DNA of 64,000 nucleotides from contig NZ_JAMXBH010000019.1 in assembly GCF_023913735.1 (NCBI RefSeq), positions 33,101 to 97,100 on the forward strand, in the 5' to 3' direction. The translations under genes and the position numbers were made by a program. Shown here in pieces: positions 36,320 to 46,841 of this stretch (within the stretch, counting starts at the first letter, position 1; the number at the start of each line of letters is the position of its first letter). Under the pieces are notes generated by a model that did no database searches, was not told the origin of the DNA, and saw only the letters and a program-made list of their open reading frames with translations. The DNA is from Pseudarthrobacter raffinosi. GTDB taxonomy: Bacteria; Actinomycetota; Actinomycetes; Actinomycetales; Micrococcaceae.

Positions 36320-37122
36320 CCCCCGTTGTACGTTTCGTCCGGCGTGAAGCCTGCCCGGTCCACCTTGCGGTGGAAGTGCATGCCCGCCAGGCCGCCGAGC
36401 ACGGCACCCACCAGCGCGACCAGGGCCACCACAACGGCGGCAATGATGCTGGTGAGCGTCAGTTCGCCTTCGTTGATGGGGATCCGGGGGAAGCTGTTCA
36501 GGTTGGCCAGGACGTTGAACTGCTGGCCGGCGATGATGCCCAGCAGAGCAATCACCACCGCGGCAATAAGCGCCCAGATCCACACCATAAAACCCTGCCG
36601 GGCGCCGTTGAACCGGGCCATCCGGCCGGCAACGTAGCCGCCGGAGTAGTAGGAGACGAACAGGACCACCAGCAGGACAATGATGCCCACCAGCCCGACG
36701 GCGCCGTTGGTCGTCACCTGGTTGACGGCCTCGTTCACGTCGGTGTTGTTCGCCAGGCCTACCGCGGTTCCGGCTGCGGCCACAAAGGCTGTGAGCAGGA
36801 CGGCCATGCCGGTGGCAGCGAGCCAGCCGAAAAAGGCCGAGCCCACTTTGATGCCGCCGAACTGTTCCTTCTCCCTGGCTACGGCCGTCTGCTGGTCGGT
36901 CAGGCGCGGATCCGTCAGGCGTGGATCCAGCACCGAAGCGTCGGCCATCGGCGCTGGGGCTGCCCGGGCATATCCCGGCTCGGCATAGGACTCTGGCGTC
37001 TGTTCGAAGGCTCGCGTGGGCTCGCCACTGGCGAAGGATTGATCACGAGCAGTTTCATTCCGTAGATTCGCGTTCCGCGTCGTCGGCGGAAGCCTGTCCT
37101 CTGGGTCCGTTTGGTTGCTCAT
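36316..37122 (-). CDS. Conserved membrane protein
   Basis: A 268-residue protein. The N-terminal ~95 residues are hydrophilic and disordered (repeated LTDPRLTDQQ). Then come about four to five hydrophobic helices with VGSAFFGWLAATGMAVLL and GLVGIIVLLVVLFVSYYSGGYVAGRMARF, a TIGR04086/YrzE-like layout, and a short C-terminal tail. Role unknown. ATG 37122 is the only good start. Confidence 0.65.
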   Translation of the reverse strand: MSNQTDPEDRLPPTTRNANLRNETARDQSFASGEPTRAFEQTPESYAEPGYARAAPAPMADASVLDPRLTDPRLTDQQTAVAREKEQFGGIKVGSAFFGWLAATGMAVLLTAFVAAAGTAVGLANNTDVNEAVNQVTTNGAVGLVGIIVLLVVLFVSYYSGGYVAGRMARFNGARQGFMVWIWALIAAVVIALLGIIAGQQFNVLANLNSFPRIPINEGELTLTSIIAAVVVALVALVGAVLGGLAGMHFHRKVDRAGFTPDETYNGG

Positions 37123-37173
37123 GGGTCAACTCAACCACTGGTGACCAGCGATAACAAGGATGCTTATGAGTTG

Positions 37174-39204
37174 CTAGCGGTACTTCCGGTGCAGGTTCTC
37201 CTTGGTGGACGCCCCCGGCGTGGCATCGGCGATCCACGGGCCGGTGCCCTCCGACGGATCCAGTACGCCCGCCTCAAGCCAGGTGTAATCCCCGGCCAGG
37301 ACCTTGCGCGAAAGGATGTGGTCGACGTCGTCCGTGTTCCGCCACAGCTGGTCAAAGTACTCGTCAATGCGGACGCGGGCCTGCTCGCAATATGCCTCTG
37401 CAAGTTCGTAGGCACTGGCGGCACGTTCGGGCGTGGTGCGAAGGATCATCTCTGCCCGGGAACAGCAGGCGGCCATGGCGAACAGCTCGGCGCCGATATC
37501 CACCACCCGGCCCAGGAACGCCTGCTTGTACTCCAGCTTCGCCTGCCAGCGCCCCATGCCGTAGAACGTCTGGCGGGCCAGCCGGCGCGAGGACCGTTCC
37601 ACAAAGCGCAGTTGCTTGGCCAGCCTGCCGAAGTCGCTGTAGGACCGGGGGTCCATTCCGGCGCCGGCCACCAGTTTGGGCAGCCAGCGGGCATAAAAAC
37701 CTGAAGCCCCGACGGCAGCCCTCGCTTTGTCCTGGAGGCTCGCGTCCACGGACGCAAGGTCGCCCGCGGCGGCCAGGTGGGCGTCCACGGCTTCCCGGGC
37801 GATGAGGAGTTTCATGATCTCCGAGGAGCCCTCGAAGATCCGGTTGATCCGGAGGTCGCGCAGCTGCTGCTCGGCCGGAACCGCGCGTTCTCCCCGGGCT
37901 TCCAAGGACTCCGCCGTCTCGAAGCCACGGCCGCCGCGGATCTGGACCAGTTCGTCGGCGATCCGGTAGCTGATCTCGGAGGACCACAGCTTGGCCAGGG
38001 CAGCCTCGATCCGCACGTCCTTCTGCCCGGCGTCGGCGAGTTCCGCGGACAGTTCGAAGACGGCGTCCAGGGCGAAGGCCGACGCGGCGATAAAGGCGAT
38101 CTTCTTGCCCACGGCCTCGTGCTTGCCCACCGGCTGACCCCACTGGGTGCGGGCGTTGGACCATTCCCGGGCGATCTTCAGGCTCCAGCGGCCGGACGCG
38201 ACGCACAACGCCGGCAGGGAAAGCCGGCCCGTGTTCAGAGTGGTGAGGGCGATCTTCAGGCCCTGGCCCTCGCGGCCCAGCCTGTTTGCCGCAGGCACCC
38301 GCACCTGGTGGAAGCGGGTGACACCGTTTTCGATCCCACGCAGCCCCATAAACGTGTTGCGGTTCTCCACGGTGATGCCGGGGGAGTCCATTTCCACCAC
38401 AAAGGCGCTGATGCCGCCCTTATGTTCGGTGCCGTCCTTATCGGTGTGGGCCGGCACCACGGCCATCACCACCACCAGCTCGGCGATCACACCGTTGGTG
38501 GTCCAGAGTTTCACGCCGTCCAGGACGTAACTCCCGCCGTCGTCCGTGGGAACGGCGGTGCTGCCCATCCGGGCGGGATCGCTGCCCACGTCCGGTTCCG
38601 TCAGGAGGAAAGCCGTGATGGCGCCGGCGGCGCAGCGCGGCAGGTACTCGCGTTTCTGGTCCGGCGTGCCAAAGACCTTCACGGGCTCGGGGACGCCGAT
38701 GGACTGGTGCGCGGAGATCAGGGCGCCAATGCTCGGGTGGACACTGCCGAGCAGCGCCAGGGCCCGGCCGTAGTAGACCAGGGACAGGCCGAGCCCGCCG
38801 TACTCCTGCGGGATTTTCATGCCAAAGACGCCCAGGCCCGCCAGGCCCTGGAGGTACTCGTCCGGGATCCGGGCCTCGCGTTCGATCACGCGCCCGGACA
38901 TGGTGCGGGCGTACGCGGTGAGGCGCTCCATGAAGGCCTCACCGCGTACCACGTCATCGGCGTTCGCTTTCGGCCAGGGGTGGATGAGGCTGAGGTCGAA
39001 ATTCCCCAGGTAGAGTCCCTTGGCGAAGCTGGGCCGGTCCCAGTCGAGTTCGCGGGAGGCTTCAGCAAGTGCCCGGGCGTCCGCCGCGGTGGCTTCGGGC
39101 CCAATATTGGCCGCGGCGACGGGGACTTCGGCGTCCGGGGCATCCGTGGCAGGAACTTCGGTGGCAGGTGGGTTCGTGGCGGGACTGTCAGTGGCGAAGC
39201 TCAT
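37174..39204 (-). CDS. Acyl-CoA dehydrogenase family protein, long form
   Basis: A 676-residue flavoprotein. After an unusual Pro/Ala/Thr-rich N-terminal leader (residues 1-30) come the ACAD domains: GLAGLGVFGMKIPQEYGGLGLS, FLLTEPDVGSD (FAD/substrate loop), VTRFHQVRVPAANRLG, and QIRGGRGFETAESLEARGERAVP near the catalytic-Glu region. A C-terminal extension of ~180 residues, like that of VLCAD-type enzymes, follows. It probably carries out alpha,beta-dehydrogenation of a long acyl-CoA. No beta-oxidation neighbours are present, so the substrate is open. Confidence 0.85.
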   Translation of the reverse strand: MSFATDSPATNPPATEVPATDAPDAEVPVAAANIGPEATAADARALAEASRELDWDRPSFAKGLYLGNFDLSLIHPWPKANADDVVRGEAFMERLTAYARTMSGRVIEREARIPDEYLQGLAGLGVFGMKIPQEYGGLGLSLVYYGRALALLGSVHPSIGALISAHQSIGVPEPVKVFGTPDQKREYLPRCAAGAITAFLLTEPDVGSDPARMGSTAVPTDDGGSYVLDGVKLWTTNGVIAELVVVMAVVPAHTDKDGTEHKGGISAFVVEMDSPGITVENRNTFMGLRGIENGVTRFHQVRVPAANRLGREGQGLKIALTTLNTGRLSLPALCVASGRWSLKIAREWSNARTQWGQPVGKHEAVGKKIAFIAASAFALDAVFELSAELADAGQKDVRIEAALAKLWSSEISYRIADELVQIRGGRGFETAESLEARGERAVPAEQQLRDLRINRIFEGSSEIMKLLIAREAVDAHLAAAGDLASVDASLQDKARAAVGASGFYARWLPKLVAGAGMDPRSYSDFGRLAKQLRFVERSSRRLARQTFYGMGRWQAKLEYKQAFLGRVVDIGAELFAMAACCSRAEMILRTTPERAASAYELAEAYCEQARVRIDEYFDQLWRNTDDVDHILSRKVLAGDYTWLEAGVLDPSEGTGPWIADATPGASTKENLHRKYR

Positions 39205-39267
39205 GGGGTATCTCCTCTGACCGGGATGGCCGGTTCAAGCCATGGATCCGCCGGGTTGGAGAACCCT

Positions 39268-39567
39268 TCAGCTGTCTCTCAACATTACCCGCGGGTAGCT
39301 TCCAGTGCTAGGGGATGGCTGGCCCTGGAAGTCCCCCGGGGATCCGGTGGAGGCGTGGTGGACCAGCCTGTCCCAGCCGCTGTTGATCCCGTGGACCACC
39401 GTCAGCAGCGTCGTGGAGGCGAGGAACCAGGCGAACTTGCCTACCCCAACCATGACCAGGGCCAGGAAGCCCGCTGTCAGGACGAAGGCCACCAGGACCA
39501 GGCCAAACACCAGGGTTCCGATGAACACCATGGTGGCCGTCTCCACTGCACTTAAGTCGAACTGCAT
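39268..39567 (-). CDS. Small hypothetical membrane protein
   Basis: A 99-residue protein with two hydrophobic helices (TMVFIGTLVFGLVLVAFVLT and ALVMVGVGKFAWFLASTTLL) and a polar C-terminal tail. ATG 39567 follows AGGGGGA; the frame above it is open but unlike coding sequence. No family recognised. Confidence 0.55.
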   Translation of the reverse strand: MQFDLSAVETATMVFIGTLVFGLVLVAFVLTAGFLALVMVGVGKFAWFLASTTLLTVVHGINSGWDRLVHHASTGSPGDFQGQPSPSTGSYPRVMLRDS

Positions 39568-39739
39568 TGTTCCCCCTGCTGCGCCGTTGCTTCGGTTGAG
39601 ATCAGTAGCATGAGCGTAGGGGGTGCTGACGCGTCCCAGCCAGACCTGCCCCGCCGTCACGGCGGGTTGATGCGGGATCGCAATGCTACCGGGACGTAGG
39701 TCACGGAGCGGTCGCGGAAGTCACTGTCCGCGCTTGCCT

Positions 39740-40144
39740 TCAGTCGTCGTCGAACTCCGGGGCGGCCTGGTTCAGGACCGCGAAGTCGGCGCCGAGCCCC
39801 ACCTCAACCTGGGAACCGTTGTCCAGCCTGACTTCAACCTCGTACGCGACGTTCCCGTCATTTTCCCGTTCCACCTCGATGACACTGCCCTGGCCCACCC
39901 TGGCCAATGCGGCGTTCGCGGCCTGGTCATGGTCCGCAGTGTTAAGTGGTGCCAGATTGGAATCGTCGTCCCGCTCAGGCCCCGGGACGGTGGACACCGG
40001 CACTGACCGGTCGACGTTGACCCCGATCTTGCTCAAGGGCTGATCTCCGCTGGTCCCGGTGCTCGCGGCGACCGCCACTGTCGCGCCACCCAGAATGACA
40101 GCCGCAGCCGCCAGGCCGGTGATCAGTGCAGCTTTTTCACGCAT
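39740..40144 (-). CDS. Secreted PepSY-domain-like protein
   Basis: A 134-residue protein with a Sec signal-like helix (AALITGLAAAAVILGGATVAVA, residues 4-25) and a C-terminal PepSY-like unit (DHDQAANAALARVGQGSVIEV... NVAYEVEVRLDNGSQVEVGLG). PepSY domains are extracellular, often protease-inhibitory or sensory modules. ATG 40144 follows GGAG. It stands alone. Confidence 0.75.
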   Translation of the reverse strand: MREKAALITGLAAAAVILGGATVAVAASTGTSGDQPLSKIGVNVDRSVPVSTVPGPERDDDSNLAPLNTADHDQAANAALARVGQGSVIEVERENDGNVAYEVEVRLDNGSQVEVGLGADFAVLNQAAPEFDDD

Positions 40145-40295
40145 GACAAACTCCTCTCAGGTGATCTAAACAGTGTGCTCCCGCGGCCAGCAAGGTACAA
40201 CGATTATTCGGTCGCGGGGCCTGCGTTAACCTTGTAGTTGGCAGCTTTCGCGATCCGCGCTGCCCAACCATCCCCCAGCAGCTGAAGGAGAGTGC

Positions 40296-41756
40296 GTGCC
40301 CCGCTCCGCCAGGTCATCCGCTGACGCGATCAGTGCCCGGCTCCGGGACCTCGAACTCCTCACAAAGGGACCCGCCTGGGCCCTGACGCGCTCGGCGCCC
40401 TGGGTGATCGCGGTGCTGCAGGCATCCTTTACCCGCACGCGTCCGCAGCTTCCGCTCGAGGAGTTCCACGCCGACGTCGACTCCTTCCTTGAACAGCTCC
40501 GGCGCCAGGAGCCCGGGCCGGGTGGTGCCGCCATCGGCACGTCGTCCGGCAGGAACTATGCGGACGAGTGGACACGCAAGCATTTCCTGACCCGCCGCAA
40601 CCAGTCGGGGCAGATCGTTTACGAGGTGACCGAGCCGGCCGCCCGCGTGCTTGCCTTCCTGGACAGCCTTTCCAGCGAGCGTTCCACACTGAACGGTTCG
40701 CGGCTGGGTACCCTCCTCGGCGACGTGGAGAAGCTGGCCAATGAGACCAATCCGGACCAGAGTGCCCGGCTGGAATCCCTTGAGGACGAGATCGGGGAAC
40801 GGCAGCAGCTGATCCAGGACATCAGCTCCGGCGACTTTGACGGCCTGCTGGACGACGACGAAGCGGTGGAAGCCGCCGGGAACATCCTGGACCTCGCCGC
40901 CAGCCTGCCCGCCGACTACAAAAAGATGCGCGACCGCATCGAGGAACTGGTGGGCGAGCTGCGCAACCAGATCATCGAGGAGTCGCTGAGCAAAGGCGCC
41001 ACCATGGCGCAGGTGCTCGACGCGGACAAGCGGCTGCGGCAGAGCCCCGAAGGCAGGACCTTCCGCTCCTTCACCGCATTCCTGGAAGACCCGCAGCAGC
41101 AGCTCCGGTTCCGGTCGGCCATCGGTGAGGTCCTCAGCCGGCAGTTCGCCGACGACCTTTCCCCGGAGGACCGCGAGACGCTCAAGAACCTGGTGGCCGA
41201 GCTCCGCCACCAGCACAGCCAGATCCAGCGGATCTACGGCAAGCTCAGCGAAAGCCTGAACACCTACGTCCAGAGCGACGACTTCCGGCAGTCCGTCCGC
41301 CTCCGGAAGGTCCTGCGCGAAGCCGAGCAGGCCATCAGGACCCTGCCGTATGAACGCGAACGGCCTGGCCTGGTCCGCGGTCCGGAGCTGTTCAACGCCG
41401 GGTTCGAATCGCTGGCCATGGTCAAGCTCTACGACCCGGACGAGTTCGCCGTCCCGCCCAAGCTGGCCGACCCCATCGCCTTCAGCGACTCCGACCGCGT
41501 GCGCTCGCCGAGGACAGGCAAGGCCCGTCCCGAGGCCATCCGGGCCGCCGTGGCCGGCGCGTCCACCCTGGCCGAGGCCTGGGGACAGCTCCCGCCGGAG
41601 GAACAGCACATCAACTCCATCCGCGCACTCCTCTCGCACGCCCTCCAGGAAGGCGCGGCCTTTGACCGCGACGCCTGGGATGGCCTGGACTACGAACAGA
41701 TCGACGGCACCACCCGCACGGCGTACCTGCCGGTGGTCACCCTCAAGAAGGATTGA
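40296..41756 (+). CDS. jetA: Wadjet JetA / MksF-like kleisin (DUF3375)
   Basis: A 486-residue DUF3375 protein: the [20 protein letters not shown] start, a winged-helix N-terminus ([23 protein letters not shown] region), long helices (residues ~150-330) and a C-terminal winged domain. In Wadjet/MksBEFG complexes this subunit is the kleisin that bridges the SMC-like ATPase heads. GTG 40296 has GAAGGAG five bases upstream. First gene of jetA-jetB-jetC, overlapping the next by a few bases. No jetD follows jetC. Confidence 0.85.
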   Translation: MPRSARSSADAISARLRDLELLTKGPAWALTRSAPWVIAVLQASFTRTRPQLPLEEFHADVDSFLEQLRRQEPGPGGAAIGTSSGRNYADEWTRKHFLTRRNQSGQIVYEVTEPAARVLAFLDSLSSERSTLNGSRLGTLLGDVEKLANETNPDQSARLESLEDEIGERQQLIQDISSGDFDGLLDDDEAVEAAGNILDLAASLPADYKKMRDRIEELVGELRNQIIEESLSKGATMAQVLDADKRLRQSPEGRTFRSFTAFLEDPQQQLRFRSAIGEVLSRQFADDLSPEDRETLKNLVAELRHQHSQIQRIYGKLSESLNTYVQSDDFRQSVRLRKVLREAEQAIRTLPYERERPGLVRGPELFNAGFESLAMVKLYDPDEFAVPPKLADPIAFSDSDRVRSPRTGKARPEAIRAAVAGASTLAEAWGQLPPEEQHINSIRALLSHALQEGAAFDRDAWDGLDYEQIDGTTRTAYLPVVTLKKD

Positions 41757-41758
41757 CG

Positions 41759-42718
41759 ATGACTGAAGAAATTACGACGGCGGCACCCCCCGTTGAGGAG
41801 GCCGCACCGGCGGTTGAGCCCGAGATCCAGGGGATTTCGACAGGCTCAATCACCAGGGGCGCCGGAGTCACGCCCCGGGACACGTTTGTGGACGGCGCGG
41901 CACTGTTTCCCGGTGACATCGGCGTTCTCTCGATGAAGGTGCGCCAGGCGCTGGTCAAGCTGCTCAAGGGCCCGTACGTCGACGGCGGCCGCGACGAGAA
42001 ACTGTGGACCACGCTGCTGGACAACCAGATCATCCTGCGCAGCCGCCTGTCCGAGCTGTTCCTGACCCTGCAGCTGGACCACGAGCGCAAGATCGCCGTC
42101 CTGCGCCCGGTGGATCCTGAGGCCATCGGGGGCAGCAGCCGGTCGAGCATCCTGCGCCAACAGCGTGCGCTGAGCCGGGTGGAGACCATCGTGCTGCTCC
42201 GCCTGCGGATGCTGCTGGACCGCCACGTCACGGCCCAGACCGATGCCACCATCACCCGCGAGGAAATCGCCGACCTTGTGGCCCACTACCAGCCCGCCGG
42301 CCAGCAGGACGCGCTGCGGGATTCGGACGTGGTCACCCGGGCCATCACCAAGCTCCTGGCCCGCCAGCTGCTCCTCACCACGGGCCTGGACGACGTCTAC
42401 ACCATCTCCAACGCCCTCCCGCTGGCTCTCCCCTTCGAAAACATCGGCGACATCCCAGCCCAAATCGAAGCCCTGGTAGCAGCAACCACAGACCCAACAG
42501 GCACAGAACCCCTGCTGGAGCTGGACGGCGACAGTGGTGCCGAGGATGACGACGCCGGCGGTGACGTACCAAACGACGACGGCGATGCCGCCCAGGGAGT
42601 GGCATCGGGCCTATCGGAGCCGCGCGCTGAGCTGATCGAAGATCAGCGGCGCGGCGAAGGGGCGGGGGCGGCATCGTCGTCGGCGTCCCCAGCCACGACA
42701 ACGGAGGAAGCCAAGTGA
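41759..42718 (+). CDS. jetB: Wadjet JetB / MksE-like KITE subunit (DUF4194)
   Basis: A 319-residue protein. The DUF4194/KITE core lies at residues ~50-245 ([56 protein letters not shown]). The N-terminal ~45 residues and the acidic C-terminal tail (from ~residue 245) are low-complexity and not part of the fold. ATG 41759 (AAGAAGGA upstream) is preferred to TTG 41753. A hairpin in the last codons (42619-42655) may set the jetB:jetC ratio. It overlaps jetC by 4 bases. Confidence 0.85.
   Translation: MTEEITTAAPPVEEAAPAVEPEIQGISTGSITRGAGVTPRDTFVDGAALFPGDIGVLSMKVRQALVKLLKGPYVDGGRDEKLWTTLLDNQIILRSRLSELFLTLQLDHERKIAVLRPVDPEAIGGSSRSSILRQQRALSRVETIVLLRLRMLLDRHVTAQTDATITREEIADLVAHYQPAGQQDALRDSDVVTRAITKLLARQLLLTTGLDDVYTISNALPLALPFENIGDIPAQIEALVAATTDPTGTEPLLELDGDSGAEDDDAGGDVPNDDGDAAQGVASGLSEPRAELIEDQRRGEGAGAASSSASPATTTEEAK
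42619..42655 (+). promoter_or_regulatory. Hairpin in the 3' coding end of jetB
   Basis: GCTGATC (42631-42637) pairs with GATCAGC (42641-42647) around a GAA loop, and flanking GCCGCGC / GGCGCGGC extend the stem. It lies ~60 bp before the jetC start inside a low-complexity coding tail. A role in attenuating or tuning jetC expression is inferred. Confidence 0.4.
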
Positions 42719-45700
42719 GCATCGCAATCATGCTGCCCATGGGCGACCTCACGAACCCCGGCCAGATGCGCCTGGCGTTGGTGCAGGTGGTCAACTGGGG
42801 CACGTTCCATGGGGCGCACACGATGCACGTGGACCGGAACGGAACCCTGCTGACGGGCAACTCGGGCGTGGGCAAGTCCACCCTGTTTGACGCCATGCTG
42901 CGGGTGTTTGATGCCCGGCCGCGCTCCAACGAGGCCGCGGCCCAGCGTGCCGGCGGTGCTGTGGAGGACAAGAGGACCACCTTCACGTACATGCGCGGCA
43001 AGGTGGGCGACAAAGCGGTGGGCGAGGGCTCGGCCAGCGCGTTCCAGCGCCCCGGTGCCACCTGGTCCGCCGTCGCCCTGACGTTTGATAACGCCGCGGG
43101 CACCCGCATCACGGTGTCCGCACTGTTCGACCTGCCCAAAAACGGCACGGAGTCCAGCGTTGGGCGTTTCTACGTGATCGACAGCAAGCCGCTGGACCTG
43201 CCGGCCATCGAGGACATCGCCGACAAGCGCTTCACCAAGGCTGCGCTGGAGACGATCTTCCCGGACGCCCAGATCTTCGATGTCCACAAGGCCTTCGCGG
43301 AGCGTTTCCGCCGGCTCCTGGGCATCAGTTCGGACCAGGCTCTGCCCCTGCTGCGCGTGATCCAGGCCGGCAAGGGCCTGGGCGGCAGCGTCAATACCTT
43401 CTTCCGCGACCAGGTCCTGGACGCCCCCGCTACCCTCGCCGCTGCCGATGACGTGGTGGAGGAATTCAGCAACCTCATGTCGATCCGGCAGCGGCTGGAG
43501 GACGTGCGGCAGCAGCGGGACCAGCTGGCCCCCGTGCCCGGCCTGAACAATGAATACGCGCAGTCGCTCCTGGACGCAAACCGGCTCCGTGAGCTGTCCG
43601 GCGAGGAGTTCGACGCCTACAAGCAGCAGCTCGCCGTCACGGTGCATCAGAAGACACTGGCCCGGTTCAAGGAGCTGGCCCAGGCGAAAGCCAAGGAGCT
43701 GGGCGCGGAACGCTCGGTCCGCGACGGGCTGGCCAAGGAACTGCGCCAGCTGGAGACCGATTACAACAACCAGGGCGGCAACGCGATCTCCGCGATCGAG
43801 CAGTCGCTGGACAACGCCAAGGTGGGTCTGCGGCTGCGCGAGCAGGTGGAGGAAGCGGTCCGCAAGGCCCTGTCCGACGCCGGCCTGCAGCTGGAGTGGA
43901 CCGCTGACGGTTGGGAACAGGCCCACGAGCAGGCTGCCGCCAGGTCGGCCGAACTCAAGGACGACTCCCAGGCCCTGCAGGAGCTCCGCTTCGAAGCCTT
44001 CGACGGCCACGCCACCAAAAAGCGTGAGCTGGCGGCAGCCCAGCAGGAGCTCGTGTCGCTGAAGACGCGCAAGTCCCTGCTGCCGCCGTCGAGCATTGAA
44101 AACCGTGCGGCCATCGCCGCGGCCACCGGGGTTCCTGAGGACCGGATGCCGTTCGGCGGCGAACTGATGGACCTCGCCGAAGGGGAGGAACACTGGCGGC
44201 CGGCCGCGGAGCGTGCCCTCCGGAACCTCGCCACCACGTTGCTGGTCCCCGGCGAACATTTCGCCGCGGTGACCCGCTACCTGAACGACAACAAAGTGCG
44301 TGGCGCCCTGCGCGCGGTGGACGTATCCAAGCCGATCGCGGGCGGCGCCCTCGCCGTGGAGGACGCGCGCGACGGCGATCTGCTCACCAAGCTGGACATC
44401 CTCGCCAGCGGCGCGGTGGTGGACGCCGGGGAATGGATCCGGGAGCGGATCGCCCTCGATTTCGCCTTCCCGTGCGTCGAGGACCCCAACGAGCTGGCCA
44501 CCCTGGACAAGGGCCTGAGCCTGGGAGGTGTGGTCAAACGCAACCGGCACACGGTGGAGAAGGACGACCGTTTCACCAGCCGCCAGGACTACGTGCTCGG
44601 GTTCGACAACGCCGCCAAGCTGGAACTTGTGGCCGCCCAGGTGGAGGACCTGCAGCAGGAACTCGCCAAGGCCGCCGAGCTGGCGCAAAGCCGTGAAGAG
44701 TCGCACCAGGGCATGAGCCGGCAGCTCGATGCCCTCCGACGAATCGCGGAGGACCACCGGCCCTGGGAACAGGTGTCCGCTGCCGTCGCAGCCGATGAAC
44801 TCACCCGGATTGAACAGCGGCTCAAGGATGCCCTCGCGGCCCAGGCCGACCTGGAACCGCTGCGGGCCAACATCGAAACGGCCCGGCAGAAACACCAGGC
44901 CAGCACCGAAGCCGCAGCAGTCCTGCAGAGCGAATACAAGGCCCTGGACCGGCAGCTGAGCGCTGCCGATTCGCTGCTGGAAGCCGCGCGTGCCCGCCTG
45001 GAGCAGGCGCCGCCGTCGGACGCCACCGTCAGTGCGCTGGAGCCGTACTTCACCGACTTCGGCGACGTCAGCGAGATGCATGAGCTGGACAACCTGGCCA
45101 ACCGCGTCCGGACGGCGCTGCTCGGGGAGCTGCACGCCGCCGAGACGCGCGGTCAGGCAACCTCCGAGCGGCTGACCCGGATCTTCGAGGGCTTTGTGCG
45201 CGAGTGGGGCTCCGCGATCTCGGCGGACCACGGCACCTCAATCGGTGCGGCCGGGGAGTTCGAAGGCCGCTACCACGCCATCATCAGCGACGGCCTGCCC
45301 GCCCAGGAGTCCGAGTTCCGGCAGTTTTTCAACCAGCGCACGCATGAATCGTTCAGCACGCTGCTGCACCTGCTGGACGAGGAGCGGCGGTCCATTACCA
45401 GCCGCATCCTGCCGCTCAACGGCATCCTGTCCGAGGTCAACTTCCATGAGGGCAGCTTCCTGGAACTGGACATCAAGCAGACCCTGCCGGCCGCGGCCAA
45501 GCAGTTCAAGGACGCTATCCAGAACGCGCTGAAGGCCCGGCACACTCGGCCCGCCCGCGCCGGATCCGGCCCGGGTTCCGGCCCGGAAAGCGGGGGAGGC
45601 GACGACGCCGAGCTCACCGCTCGGTACAAGACCCTCGAAACGCTCGTAAAGCGGCTCGGCTCGCCCACCCCCGAGGACCGGCGGTGGCGCGCCGAAGTCC

Positions 45701-46194
45701 TGGATGTCCGCGGGCACCTGTTCATCCAGTGCAAGGAGCACCGGGAGGTGGCCGGGCCGGCCTCAGGCAGGAGGGGCGGCGGCAAGCGGACCGACGTTTA
45801 CATGCATGCCGACACCGGCTCCATGTCCGGCGGCGAGCGGCAGCGCTTCACCGCGTTCATCATGGCCGCGGCGCTGAGCTACCAGCTGGGCATCGCCGAG
45901 CAGGGGTTCACCACTTACGGCACCGTGATGATGGACGAGGCGTTTGTGCTGGCATCGGAGGAGTTTGCCGGCGCCGGGATCAAGGCGCTGCACGAGTTCG
46001 GTTTCCAGCTGCTGCTGGCCGCTCCGGAGAACGTGATCGACCTGTCCCGGCACCTGGGCTCGGTGACGGAGATCCTGCGGGACAAGCGCACCAACCGCTC
46101 CGGCGTGCTTACCGCCCCGGTGATCCGGCCCAGGCCCGGCGCGGAAGGCCAGTGGCGGTCCGAGGCGAACCCCGTGGACATCGTGCTCCGCTGA
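42715..46194 (+). CDS. jetC: Wadjet JetC / MksB-like SMC ATPase
   Basis: A 1159-residue SMC/Rad50-like ATPase with Walker [10 protein letters not shown] (residues 48-56), long coiled coils (~270-470 and ~620-850) around a central hinge-like globular domain, the ABC signature [10 protein letters not shown] (~1036) and Walker B VMMDEAF (~1072). In Wadjet this motor extrudes DNA loops and senses small circles for JetD to cut. GTG 42715 has GGAGG upstream. Full length and intact. The expected nuclease jetD is absent from the window; a terminator follows at once. Confidence 0.88.
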   Translation: MSIAIMLPMGDLTNPGQMRLALVQVVNWGTFHGAHTMHVDRNGTLLTGNSGVGKSTLFDAMLRVFDARPRSNEAAAQRAGGAVEDKRTTFTYMRGKVGDKAVGEGSASAFQRPGATWSAVALTFDNAAGTRITVSALFDLPKNGTESSVGRFYVIDSKPLDLPAIEDIADKRFTKAALETIFPDAQIFDVHKAFAERFRRLLGISSDQALPLLRVIQAGKGLGGSVNTFFRDQVLDAPATLAAADDVVEEFSNLMSIRQRLEDVRQQRDQLAPVPGLNNEYAQSLLDANRLRELSGEEFDAYKQQLAVTVHQKTLARFKELAQAKAKELGAERSVRDGLAKELRQLETDYNNQGGNAISAIEQSLDNAKVGLRLREQVEEAVRKALSDAGLQLEWTADGWEQAHEQAAARSAELKDDSQALQELRFEAFDGHATKKRELAAAQQELVSLKTRKSLLPPSSIENRAAIAAATGVPEDRMPFGGELMDLAEGEEHWRPAAERALRNLATTLLVPGEHFAAVTRYLNDNKVRGALRAVDVSKPIAGGALAVEDARDGDLLTKLDILASGAVVDAGEWIRERIALDFAFPCVEDPNELATLDKGLSLGGVVKRNRHTVEKDDRFTSRQDYVLGFDNAAKLELVAAQVEDLQQELAKAAELAQSREESHQGMSRQLDALRRIAEDHRPWEQVSAAVAADELTRIEQRLKDALAAQADLEPLRANIETARQKHQASTEAAAVLQSEYKALDRQLSAADSLLEAARARLEQAPPSDATVSALEPYFTDFGDVSEMHELDNLANRVRTALLGELHAAETRGQATSERLTRIFEGFVREWGSAISADHGTSIGAAGEFEGRYHAIISDGLPAQESEFRQFFNQRTHESFSTLLHLLDEERRSITSRILPLNGILSEVNFHEGSFLELDIKQTLPAAAKQFKDAIQNALKARHTRPARAGSGPGSGPESGGGDDAELTARYKTLETLVKRLGSPTPEDRRWRAEVLDVRGHLFIQCKEHREVAGPASGRRGGGKRTDVYMHADTGSMSGGERQRFTAFIMAAALSYQLGIAEQGFTTYGTVMMDEAFVLASEEFAGAGIKALHEFGFQLLLAAPENVIDLSRHLGSVTEILRDKRTNRSGVLTAPVIRPRPGAEGQWRSEANPVDIVLR

Positions 46195-46200
46195 CCCGGA

Positions 46201-46296
46201 CGCTCTCTCACTTGATACGGGTTTTTTACCAACGCTCTCTCACTTTCTTGAGGAAAGTGAGAGAGCGTTGGTGTTTTTTCTGGGTTAAGTGAGAGA
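46201..46296. repeat. CGCTCTCTCAC repeat cluster
   Basis: Four copies of the half-site CGCTCTCTCAC or its complement GTGAGAGAG occur in 96 bp: two direct (46201, 46233) and two inverted (46257, 46284). The inner pair forms the terminator. Two further direct copies lie at 54455-54502, so this is a dispersed family in this genome. Confidence 0.7.
46229..46278 (+). terminator. Rho-independent terminator after jetC
   Basis: A perfect 18-bp stem (46229-46246 with 46254-46271) with a 7-base loop is followed by TGTTTTTT. It begins 35 bp past the jetC stop and clearly ends the jet operon, leaving no room for a jetD gene before the converging TetR gene. Confidence 0.9.
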
Positions 46297-46301
46297 GGGT
46301 T

Positions 46302-46841
46302 TTAGAGGGCAGCGGTGCAGGCGTCGATCTGGGCCTGGACGATTGCGCCGTAGTGTCCCACCAGCTCGTCAAAGTTCCAGCCGTCGAAGAGGCCCAGGGT
46401 GCGGACGGACTCGCCGAATCCGGTCATCAGGGCCACCACGGTGGAGGCGAACCGCCGCTCCGGTGTTGTGTCCCCGATCAGGCTCGCGATGGCGGCGAGG
46501 TATCTTTCGCGGACATCCGTTCGAGCTGCCTCGGGGTCGGGAGAGTCCAGCACGGCGAACGGGATGATGGCCCACGGCTCCTGCGTTCCGCGTTCCCGGC
46601 GCATCAACACACGGAACACCAGCGCCCTGCCCAGTTCCGACGTCGGGACCTCCAGTTCGGCGAGCTGCGATTCGTCGGGCCGGACGGCGGCATAGAGCTT
46701 TTCCTTGCAGACGAAGAGTTTCATGACCAGGGCCGCCGAAACGCCAGCGTCCGCGGCTATGTCCCGCACCGTGACGGCGCGGTATCCGCGTTCCCCGAAA
46801 AGCCGCCCGGCGGCGCTGACGATCGCGTCGTGGCTGCTCAT
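46302..46841 (-). CDS. TetR/AcrR family regulator
   Basis: A 179-residue TetR-type repressor: helix-turn-helix IVSAAGRLFGERGYRAVTVR-DIAADAGVSAALVMKLF (residues ~7-45) and a C-terminal ligand-binding domain. ATG 46841 overlaps the MFS stop by four bases, so it is the second gene of an efflux operon. Two 16-bp dyads before the MFS gene are its likely operators. Confidence 0.9.
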   Translation of the reverse strand: MSSHDAIVSAAGRLFGERGYRAVTVRDIAADAGVSAALVMKLFVCKEKLYAAVRPDESQLAELEVPTSELGRALVFRVLMRRERGTQEPWAIIPFAVLDSPDPEAARTDVRERYLAAIASLIGDTTPERRFASTVVALMTGFGESVRTLGLFDGWNFDELVGHYGAIVQAQIDACTAAL

